Assembly: GCA_040265175.1 (NCBI GenBank)
Contig: JBDQGY010000225.1
Location: 1 to 6,825, forward strand
Direction: 5' to 3'
Length of the DNA stretch: 6,825 bases
Origin: JAAZXR01 sp040265175
GTDB lineage: Bacteria; Myxococcota_A; Polyangia; Nannocystales; Nannocystaceae
Shown here: piece after piece, positions 1 to 6,235 of the stretch
Layout: each line of letters begins with the position of its first letter
Position numbering within the stretch: the stretch's first letter is position 1
Notes under the pieces: generated by a model
Seen by the model: only the letters and a program-made list of their open reading frames with translations
Database searches by the model: none
Told to the model about the DNA's origin: nothing
Position numbers and translations under genes: made by a program

Positions 1-2246
1 CTCAGATACCCTTTGGCGCTCGCCTCGATCGAGTACGCAACCCCGACCTTTCGCGAGATTTTTACGGGAGAGCTCACAGTCGATGCGGGCCCATCCCCCA
101 ACAACTTCAGCGAGGCATCGTCGGGCAAGGTCGAAACCGCAACCTCGACGTTGATGGGGTTCAGCTTGATCGGAATGGAAGGCGCCAAACCTGCCACGAC
201 CTGCATGCTGCTCACATAAGGCAGGTACCCCTCGGCAGCGACCTCGAGTTGGTGTTCCCCCTCTGCGAGTCCACCCACGACCCGCGTGGCGCCCTTACCG
301 GGTCGCTCCTCACCGTCAATGCGGACGGTTGCGGTGCCGACGTTGAGGCTGATGCTGACACCCCCCGTGGACGCGGGCGCGGCCGCAGGAGCGCCCGCTG
401 AGGCCGAGACTGGGCCGCCCGCCCCCCCCGCCGTCTCGGCAGGACTCTCGCCTCCGGTCGTAAACAAGAGCAGCATGATCACGATCGCCCCGACCATGGC
501 GGCGAAACCGATAACCATTTTCTTCGTACCACCTCGATCAGCCGCAGGTGCGACTGGAGGCGCGGTCGTCGTGGGTGCCGTGGTCGACACGGCTTTCGCC
601 GCCGGCTGCGACCCCACCACCGCCGTTGCAGAGGCGGCGGGAGCGGTCACCGACGCCGACGCGCTCTTCGCCCGCGGCTGCACCGGCTTCGGTGCAGGTC
701 CAGGCAGCTTATTCCCACCCTCGTCAGCCTTTTTTGATGGTGGCGTGGGTGGCGACGTCTTGGTTCCCCCCTTGGCACTAGCGCCGGTGGTTCCAGGGCG
801 TGGAAGCGTGGAACTCCCCTTCTTCACCGGGCTCAAAGTCTTCGAGCCTGGCTTTTTCGGCGGGGCACTCTGCGCGCCGGGAAGGCCGTGTGTCTCCTCA
901 TCAAATAGCTTCGTCTCGAGCTCCTCATCATCCCAATCGAAGTCAGAGCCCCCAACCTTCTTGCTGGGGGCTGTTGGAACCTTCGCGCCCGGCGCTGGAA
1001 GCTTCGTCTTTGAGCTCGCCTTTGGTCGCGGAGGCTTTGGTGCTCCTTTACTTGGGACCTTGGCCTTCGTTGAGGTCATCACCATGGTCTTCGTCCGCTT
1101 GCCGCTGCGGCCTGGGGGCGTCGGCGGCTTCGTGGCACGCTTCGGTGGCGTCGGTGCTCCTCCGGATTTCCTCGGCGGCGGCGGGGGACCTTTTGAGGTT
1201 TTCGTCGCGGTACCTTTGGGTGCTGGAGGAGACTTGCTCGAGGATGCGCCGTCCGCCTCGTCCGCGCCTGGTTTCTTCAATTCTGCTCGTTTGCTGGCTT
1301 TTTCTTTTTCCAACTCGATCTCCCTCGCAAATTCAGTTCTCATCCAACCTGCCAGGTCTTTTCGACCGTACATAGTTCCACTCTCGAACATATACGCTTG
1401 CAACGCGTCGTGAAGCTCCATCGCGGACTGGTAGCGTTCTTCAGGATCCTCGGCGAGACCCTTCAACACCACGGCCTCCAGGGAGGCCGGTATTTTAGGG
1501 TTGTACATGGTCGGGGGCTCGACCGCGACCTCGCGCACCTTATCCAACGTGGCGAAGTCCGTCTCTCCCTGAAACAGACGCCTCCCGGTGAGCACCTCCC
1601 AAAGCACAACCGTCAACGCGAAGACATCACTTCGGCGGTCCACCGGATTCCCCCGCACCTGCTCAGGCGACATGTACCCGAATTTTCCCTTGAGGATGCC
1701 GGCTTGCGTCTTTGAGACCCTGCCCGCAGCCTTCGCGACACCAAAGTCGATGAGCTTTACCTCCCCCTCATACGACACGAGCACATTGGGCGGGCTCACA
1801 TCGCGGTGGATAATGTTCAGACTCTGACCGTACTTGTCCCGCTTGTTATGCGCATAATCCAGCCCTTCGCACACTTGCATGACCGTGTAGCAAGCCTGAC
1901 CAATCGGCATGGGCGTCTCGCTCCGCCGACCGTGCTCAAACAACGTGCGAAGGTCGCGTCCCGCAACGTACTCGAGCGCGATGTAAAAATTATCGCGCTC
2001 GCTCCCCAGGTTATAAATTTGAGCGATGTTGCTGTGGGTCAACTGCACCGCGATGTGAGCCTCGTCCTTAAACATCGCGATGAATTGCTCATCTTCGGCG
2101 ACGTGGGGAAGAATGCGTTTCACCGCAACCGTGCGCTCAAAACCTTCGACGCCGAACTCTACGGCCTTAAACACCTCCGCCATGCCCCCGAGGCTGATGC
2201 GTTCCAAGAGGAGGTACGGGCCAAACTTTGTCGGTTGATCGAGCAC
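1..2246 (-). CDS. Transmembrane Ser/Thr protein kinase with C-terminal tandem PEGA domains (3' end off the window)
   Basis: The reading frame is open from about 2246 to the left edge without a stop (748 codons visible), so the C-terminus is missing. Numbering from the GTG at 2246, residues 9-285 are a Hanks-type kinase: glycine loop SLGGMAEV (18-25), VAVK with Lys43, likely Glu62, HRDVSPPN (147-154) and DFG (167-169), then GYMSPEQ and an APE-region equivalent. A helix motif KDLAGWM follows, then a Pro/Lys/Ser/Thr-rich linker (about 320-570) with an acidic patch (435-451). A single membrane helix lies at 577-597, and two beta-rich PEGA-type domains start at about 630 and 698; GEHQLEVAAEGY is typical. 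The kinase should be cytoplasmic and the PEGA pair outside the inner membrane, where PEGA domains are thought to contact the cell envelope. The start is uncertain: TTG at 2291 and GTG at 2342 are also in frame, and none has a clear Shine-Dalgarno. The substrate is unknown. Confidence 0.93.
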   Translation of the reverse strand, partial: MLDQPTKFGPYLLLERISLGGMAEVFKAVEFGVEGFERTVAVKRILPHVAEDEQFIAMFKDEAHIAVQLTHSNIAQIYNLGSERDNFYIALEYVAGRDLRTLFEHGRRSETPMPIGQACYTVMQVCEGLDYAHNKRDKYGQSLNIIHRDVSPPNVLVSYEGEVKLIDFGVAKAAGRVSKTQAGILKGKFGYMSPEQVRGNPVDRRSDVFALTVVLWEVLTGRRLFQGETDFATLDKVREVAVEPPTMYNPKIPASLEAVVLKGLAEDPEERYQSAMELHDALQAYMFESGTMYGRKDLAGWMRTEFAREIELEKEKASKRAELKKPGADEADGASSSKSPPAPKGTATKTSKGPPPPPRKSGGAPTPPKRATKPPTPPGRSGKRTKTMVMTSTKAKVPSKGAPKPPRPKASSKTKLPAPGAKVPTAPSKKVGGSDFDWDDEELETKLFDEETHGLPGAQSAPPKKPGSKTLSPVKKGSSTLPRPGTTGASAKGGTKTSPPTPPSKKADEGGNKLPGPAPKPVQPRAKSASASVTAPAASATAVVGSQPAAKAVSTTAPTTTAPPVAPAADRGGTKKMVIGFAAMVGAIVIMLLLFTTGGESPAETAGGAGGPVSASAGAPAAAPASTGGVSISLNVGTATVRIDGEERPGKGATRVVGGLAEGEHQLEVAAEGYLPYVSSMQVVAGLAPSIPIKLNPINVEVAVSTLPDDASLKLLGDGPASTVSSPVKISRKVGVAYSIEASAKGYL

Positions 2247-2413
2247 GTGGATCTGCGGGGGGCGCGCAATCGGCCCTTCACGGCCGAACAATATCAGCCA
2301 GTGACCACAACGTGAAAAGGACGTGTCAGGTGCAGAGAACACATGCGTGCAACCCGCACTCGGGTGGGCAGTCACGACGGGTCTGGGGCACCTCTCGCTG
2401 CTAAGATTTACCC
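2247..2413. other. Divergent intergenic region between the Ser/Thr kinase and a small plus-strand gene
   Basis: This 167-bp spacer must hold the promoters for both divergent genes if the GTG at 2246 is the kinase start. It shrinks to about 120 bp with the TTG at 2291. I see no convincing -35/-10 pair or inverted-repeat operator. The only AT-rich patch is near 2401-2410 (TAAGATTT), directly before the plus-strand ATG. It could be a -10 element of a leaderless transcript, but it has no matching -35. The kinase frame stays open through this spacer, which adds to the doubt about its true start. Confidence 0.4.
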
Positions 2414-2776
2414 ATGGGCGTTGACGACGAGATGGCAGGGGCAGCCAGCCTGAGCATGGGCGGAGCGAGCCCACACGTGGAGGGGCCGACCTCCATCGAG
2501 GCGAACGTGTCTGCCAACGCTCCCGCGTCAACCTCCGCATCGATGGGGCTCTCATCGCTCATGAGTGAGGTCTCAGCGTCGCTTGAGGCCGGCACGGTCA
2601 GTGCCATGGAGGCGATCCAAGGCCTTGTCCACGCCCACGCCGCCGAGCTGTCTGGAGCAAGCGAACACGTCATGCCTGCGCATCTGCTGGAGGACCTCAT
2701 CACCATGGTCTCGGAAGATCCGCTCGTGGTAGAGCTCTTAAAGAGCGATGCCGCTCCGGGCGAGATCACGCGCTAA
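2414..2776 (+). CDS. Small hypothetical protein, Ala/Ser/Met-rich N-terminus with helical C-terminus
   Basis: A 120-residue protein that I do not recognise. Residues 1-45 are low complexity (Ala, Ser, Gly, Met) and probably disordered. Residues 46-112 alternate hydrophobic and polar residues as amphipathic helices: MSEVSASLEAG, then AMEAIQGLVHAH, then a third helix with LLEDLITMVSEDP. There is no signal peptide, membrane span, Cys pair or catalytic motif. Codon third positions are mostly G/C and the composition is protein-like, whereas the antisense frame (2401-2769) is rich in Ser/Thr/Trp and looks like its shadow. No Shine-Dalgarno precedes the ATG, so the message may be leaderless or the start may lie at an internal ATG (2432 or 2456). 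It is the only gene read on the plus strand. It diverges from the Ser/Thr kinase and its last 11 bases overlap the end of the convergent small gene. Its function is unknown. Confidence 0.6.
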   Translation: MGVDDEMAGAASLSMGGASPHVEGPTSIEANVSANAPASTSASMGLSSLMSEVSASLEAGTVSAMEAIQGLVHAHAAELSGASEHVMPAHLLEDLITMVSEDPLVVELLKSDAAPGEITR

Positions 2777-3032
2777 AGTAGGAGGCGACCTCCGCGGGGA
2801 CGGTCTCCGGATCAAGATCGAAGCGCCGCAGGGCGTCCGCCACTACCTGCGCTCGCTCAACCTCTGAAAACCGACGGTCCACGATGATTCGGTACTCGCC
2901 CTTCACTCGACACAGCCCGCCAATCCCCTGTACCTGACCCGCCATGGGCTCGTAGCGGATGTCGACGCTGAGTCGCTCCGCGAGCGCCTCAAGCGAGGCC
3001 AGATTTCCTTCACGTTTTTGTCGAGCTCCCAT
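2766..3032 (-). CDS. Small conserved-looking protein with an ImmA/IrrE-like N-terminal pattern but no HExxH
   Basis: An 88-residue protein from the ATG at 3032, or 93 residues from an in-frame GTG at 3047. I prefer the ATG because AGGG sits 6 bases before it; the GTG also has an AGGG, 4 bases upstream. The sequence starts basic (ARQKREG), then gives a helix (LASLEALAERL), a strand (VDIRYEPM), a Gly-rich turn, a strand pair (GGLCRVKGEYRIIVDRR), and a helix with SEVERAQVVADALRRF. This order resembles the N-terminal half of ImmA/IrrE proteins, where the last helix would carry the zinc-binding HExxH; here that site is absent. The resemblance is my inference from pattern. There is no signal peptide or membrane span. 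The gene lies 94 bp after the histidine kinase on the same strand, so it may be the last gene of that operon or have its own promoter. Its stop overlaps the convergent gene. Confidence 0.75.
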   Translation of the reverse strand: MGARQKREGNLASLEALAERLSVDIRYEPMAGQVQGIGGLCRVKGEYRIIVDRRFSEVERAQVVADALRRFDLDPETVPAEVASYFSA

Positions 3033-3126
3033 GAAATGCCCTGCCACCTTGCCCTAACCGACGTTGCTTGAAAAGAAGAAACCGAGCCAGTTAAGTGCAT
3101 TTTCTACGGGGTGTCATCGCGCGTGA

Positions 3127-4395
3127 TCAGAAATCGAGATCCGCAGATGGCGATCCCTCCACTACCTCCGCGAGCGGCACCGTGAAGCTAAAGGTCGCGC
3201 CGCGACCAAGTTCGCTCTCGGCCCACACATCTCCGCCGTGTGCGTGCACGAGCTTCGAGACGATGGACAGACCTAGCCCCGCTCCGCCGTGGCTTCGAGT
3301 CGAGGACGCGTCGACTTGATAGAACGCGTCGAAAACCCGGCTGCACTGCTCTTGCGTCAGCCCAGGACCCTCATCCGTCACGGCGATTCTCACAGCGTCG
3401 TCGGCCTCGATGCCAAAGAATGACTCCGCGCATGGACGCTGGCGAGGTGCCTCGGAGACCTGCACCCGGATCACACCGGGCGTCGCTTGAAACTTGATCG
3501 CGTTTGACAGCAGGTTGACGAGCACCTGGTGCAACCTGACCGCGTCTCCTCGGACTCTGCGTACCGGTGAAGACTCAATCCTAAGCTCAATCTGAGCGCG
3601 CTCAGCGAGGAGCGCGACGCTCCGGACAGCGCGTTGGACCACCGCGCCGATCTCAAGCAACTCAATATCCAAGGGGAGCTCCCCTACCTCGATGCGCGAA
3701 AGATCCAATATTTGAGTGATCAACGCATAGAGATCCTCCCCTCGCTCTAGGATCGTCGCGGCGTAGTCTCGCTGCTCCTCATTCAGCGGACCGGCGATCT
3801 CCTTGAGCAACATGTCAGTGAACCCGATAACCGAAGTGAGCGGCGTCCGCAGTTCGTGGGAGACGGTGGCGAGGAAGTTCGACTTCATTTGGTCCAACTC
3901 TCGCAGATGGGCCACGGCCCTGCTCAACTCAAGGTTCTGGACCTCAAGCGCGCGGTACGATTCTTCGCTCGCAGTGCGATGGAGCTCTGAGGTCACCCAC
4001 GTGGCGAAGCCTGACTGCAGCAGCGTGCCGACCATTTGCACGATGCCTTCCACGAGCATGTCCGCTACCTCCGTCTCTGTCTCGTGAACGCGGCCGAAGA
4101 TGAGGGTGCCCACGCGCTCTGCGCCCGCGTACAAGTGGTATCGCTGGAACTCCTCGTCTCCTACAAAAAAGCGCGCGTTCCCGTCCCGCTCCGCCAATAG
4201 CGCCTCGGGGGGGAGATGTTCCCAGGCTTCGCTCGGCCCGTCGTCCGTCACTCCGGCGAACAACCCACCGTCGACGTAAAAGGCCATAATTGCGCGAAGA
4301 CCCGTCCCTGCAAACGGCCGAAAGCACCGCTTGAGGTCCTCTCCTCGAATGAGTTTATCCAGGGTCGGCACCCGGTCCGAGAACGAATGCGTCAC
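3127..4395 (-). CDS. Soluble sensor histidine kinase with an unassigned N-terminal sensor region
   Basis: A 422-residue two-component kinase that should autophosphorylate His180 and pass the phosphate to a response regulator. Residues 1-135 form an alpha/beta sensor region without membrane helices; LIRGEDLKRCF and YHLYAGAERVGTLIFG recall PocR- or GAF-type domains, though I cannot decide which. A coiled coil at about 135-170 leads into the HisKA dimerisation domain, with the H box FLATVSHELRTPL (174-186). The HATPase domain follows, with N box NLLSN (294-298), G1 DEGPG (341-345), F box FDAF (355-358) and G2 GGAGLGLS (370-377). All catalytic boxes are intact. The protein ends about 20 residues after the ATPase core, with no receiver domain, and no response regulator lies in the window, so its partner is encoded elsewhere. 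The GTG start overlaps the GTPase stop by 3 bases and has a strong ribosome binding site, pointing to translational coupling. Confidence 0.96.
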   Translation of the reverse strand: MTHSFSDRVPTLDKLIRGEDLKRCFRPFAGTGLRAIMAFYVDGGLFAGVTDDGPSEAWEHLPPEALLAERDGNARFFVGDEEFQRYHLYAGAERVGTLIFGRVHETETEVADMLVEGIVQMVGTLLQSGFATWVTSELHRTASEESYRALEVQNLELSRAVAHLRELDQMKSNFLATVSHELRTPLTSVIGFTDMLLKEIAGPLNEEQRDYAATILERGEDLYALITQILDLSRIEVGELPLDIELLEIGAVVQRAVRSVALLAERAQIELRIESSPVRRVRGDAVRLHQVLVNLLSNAIKFQATPGVIRVQVSEAPRQRPCAESFFGIEADDAVRIAVTDEGPGLTQEQCSRVFDAFYQVDASSTRSHGGAGLGLSIVSKLVHAHGGDVWAESELGRGATFSFTVPLAEVVEGSPSADLDF

Positions 4396-5075
4396 GGGTC
4401 CATCACCTCAGGAACATATGGCGTCCGGACGGTCTCGGCGATAGCTTCCATAAAGGTCCGGCCTGAGATCGCTGTCTTGTGTTCGATCTCATAACGCCGC
4501 TGCAAACTTCTCCATGTCGCCTGGCAGAGCGCCATGAATGTCTCCACCACCCCGACTCCCTCTGTCGCGGTCGCGGACACCACCGGTTCGTTGCCGCGTT
4601 CAGCGATCGTCGCGATCTCCTCGTCCGTTCGCACCGACGGGAGGTCTCGCTTGTTGAACTGAACGACGCGCGCGACCTTTGACATCGACAGACCGTTCTC
4701 TTTGAGGTTGGACTTGAGATCCAACCAACTCTCATTGTTGTTGCGAGTCTCCGAGACCCGGGAGTCCGCGACAAAGGCAACTCCATCGACCCCTTGCAGG
4801 ACTATCTTCCGAGTCGCGCGGTGAAACACCTGCCCCGGAACCGTGAACAGCTTCAGGCTGATCTTGGTGCCACTGCCCGCCTGAAAATGAATTGGGAGGA
4901 GATCGAAAAAGAGGGTCCGATCGTTCTCAGTATCCAGGGTGACAAGATCGCTCCCCGCGCGCGCGCCGAGATGTCGATGCAGCGCTTGCAAGTTGGTTGT
5001 CTTCCCGCTCAGTGCTGGTCCGTAATAGACGAGCTTGATCGTCACCTCACGGTGCGGGACGTCTATTCGAACCAT
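4392..5075 (-). CDS. MglA-like small Ras-superfamily GTPase with a C-terminal extension
   Basis: A 227-residue GTPase of the bacterial MglA family, whose members act as nucleotide switches that set cell polarity and motility in Myxococcus xanthus. The motifs are P-loop GPALSGKTT (19-27), DRTLFFD (52-58) in switch I, TVPGQ (78-82) in place of the usual DxxGQ, NKRD (141-144) for guanine, and SATATEGVG (167-175) as G5. From recall the numbering matches M. xanthus MglA without gaps to here, so Arg53 (intrinsic arginine finger), Thr78 and Gln82 align with the residues studied there. MglA Gly21 (Ras Gly12) is Ala21 here. The protein is about 30 residues longer than MglA, the extra length being C-terminal (about 195-227). 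It lacks a lipidation site and is probably cytosolic. The ATG has a weak AGGTG two bases upstream. It sits 26 bp after dnaJ and overlaps the histidine kinase, and no MglB/Roadblock partner is present in the window. Confidence 0.94.
   Translation of the reverse strand: MVRIDVPHREVTIKLVYYGPALSGKTTNLQALHRHLGARAGSDLVTLDTENDRTLFFDLLPIHFQAGSGTKISLKLFTVPGQVFHRATRKIVLQGVDGVAFVADSRVSETRNNNESWLDLKSNLKENGLSMSKVARVVQFNKRDLPSVRTDEEIATIAERGNEPVVSATATEGVGVVETFMALCQATWRSLQRRYEIEHKTAISGRTFMEAIAETVRTPYVPEVMDP
4403..4409 (-). promoter_or_regulatory. Strong Shine-Dalgarno for the histidine kinase, inside the GTPase 3' end
   Basis: GAGGTGA on the minus strand lies 7 bases before the GTG at 4395 and closely matches the anti-Shine-Dalgarno. 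It is embedded in the last codons of the GTPase gene. It decides the GTG start and explains how the kinase is translated despite the overlap of the GTPase TGA with this GTG. Confidence 0.7.
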
Positions 5076-5101
5076 TGCACCTAAGCTTACCGCGACTCCC
5101 G

Positions 5102-6211
5102 TCAGTCGTCACTCGCAGATCGCTTGATCACATAGTCTCGCAACGAGCCAACTCTCGGATACACATCCGCATCATTGCGAGTCGCCGCATCAAGACGCAA
5201 CAGGGCGTCCTTTACCTCGGCGTCGCCTGCTACGGGTGTTTCCACTTCCAAGGTCAAAAACAGGTGGCCCGGTGCCTTTTGTGGGATCGACAGCCCTTTA
5301 CCTCGGAGGCGGAGTCTGTCCCCGTGCGCACTCTTTGAGGGGACTCGGACGCTGGCGATCCCATCGAGCGTAGGCACCACCACCTCGCCGCCTAGGGCCG
5401 CCAACACGATTGATACTGGCACCACGCAGTGGAGATCCGAACCGTCCCGGGTAAGCCACGGGTGAGGCCGGACGGCGATGGTCACCCGCAGGTCACCCGG
5501 CTCACCACCAAAGCGGCCCGGCTCTCCTTCTCCTCGGAGTACGCGCTCAGCGCCGGCTTTCGTGCCCGGCGGGATTCTGATGTCAAAGGCACGCATCTGC
5601 CGGCGGTGGCCGCGTCCTCGGCACTCGCGGCAGGGATTCGGTTGGATCATCCCGAGCCCTTGGCAGCGGCCGCATGGGCTGCGCTGCGACAAGAGCCCCC
5701 CACTCTTTACCTCCCCGCGTCCTTGGCACAGGTCACATCGACGTGGCGGCTCTCCTTTTGGGTCGCCCCCGCGACCGTCACAGGCAGCACATCGTCCCCT
5801 GGCCTCAAACTCGATCCTGGTCGAGCAGCCACGACATGCCTCCTCTAGATCGACAGTCAGCGTGTACCGAAGGTCGGCACCGGTCCGACGCAGCGTGCGT
5901 CGGGAGCCGAACAGATCCCCAACAAGCGTGTTCATCACCCGCGAGATCGAGACATCGGGGACCTCTCCGGACGTGACGTCAAACCCCATGATTGACCGCT
6001 CCAGCGACTGGTCGTACCCAAGACGCTTCCCAGGGTCACCGATCGTATTGTAGGCCTGCGTGACCGCCTGAAAACGCGCCGCAATCTTCGTGTCCCCCGG
6101 CCATCGATCGGGATGAAGCTCGAGCGTCAAGCGGCGAAACGCCCGCTTGATCTCGTCTTGCGAGGCATCTTTCGCCACGCCGAGCACCGCATAATGATCC
6201 TCAACAGGCAT
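5102..6211 (-). CDS. dnaJ: DnaJ (Hsp40) co-chaperone with four CxxCxGxG zinc-finger repeats
   Basis: A 369-residue J-protein that should stimulate DnaK ATPase and hand over clients. The J domain spans about 5-70, with the required HPD at 33-35 and YDQS at its end. The cysteine-rich zinc-binding region has four CxxCxGxG motifs starting at residues 141, 159, 180 and 194, all intact. The two C-terminal client-binding beta domains follow (about 205-325); VLRGEGEPG and LRLRGKGL are typical. Between J domain and zinc finger (about 70-115) the usual Gly/Phe-rich linker is missing and only GDLFG recalls its DIF-type motif. The last 40 residues have no recognised motif. Start and J-domain position agree with the ATG at 6211; the ribosome binding site is weak. 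It lies 24 bp after dnaK and 26 bp before the GTPase gene, suggesting one operon. The pair may be a specialised paralogue rather than the housekeeping one. Confidence 0.95.
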   Translation of the reverse strand: MPVEDHYAVLGVAKDASQDEIKRAFRRLTLELHPDRWPGDTKIAARFQAVTQAYNTIGDPGKRLGYDQSLERSIMGFDVTSGEVPDVSISRVMNTLVGDLFGSRRTLRRTGADLRYTLTVDLEEACRGCSTRIEFEARGRCAACDGRGGDPKGEPPRRCDLCQGRGEVKSGGLLSQRSPCGRCQGLGMIQPNPCRECRGRGHRRQMRAFDIRIPPGTKAGAERVLRGEGEPGRFGGEPGDLRVTIAVRPHPWLTRDGSDLHCVVPVSIVLAALGGEVVVPTLDGIASVRVPSKSAHGDRLRLRGKGLSIPQKAPGHLFLTLEVETPVAGDAEVKDALLRLDAATRNDADVYPRVGSLRDYVIKRSASDD

Positions 6212-6235
6212 GGGCTGCGTCTCACATGGACGAGG

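Noticed and set aside
286..1413. 375-residue plus-strand reading frame antisense to the Ser/Thr kinase linker
   Set aside because: It is the mirror of the Pro/Lys/Thr-rich linker and TM region, with Phe/Gly/Val runs and no motif; the minus frame has a full kinase with intact catalytic motifs.
2240..2342. Longer kinase starts at TTG 2291 or GTG 2342
   Set aside because: No better ribosome binding site than at GTG 2246, and the extra N-terminus shows no domain. TTG 2291 remains possible.
2401..2769. Minus-strand 122-residue frame opposite the small plus gene
   Set aside because: Ser/Thr/Trp/Met-rich with no helical pattern; the plus frame has a more protein-like composition. Not fully excluded.
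3075..3095. Sigma-54-like element (TGGCTCG then TTCT) upstream of the small minus-strand gene
   Set aside because: The -24 half fits, but the -12 half lacks the conserved G of TTGC, so I do not call it.
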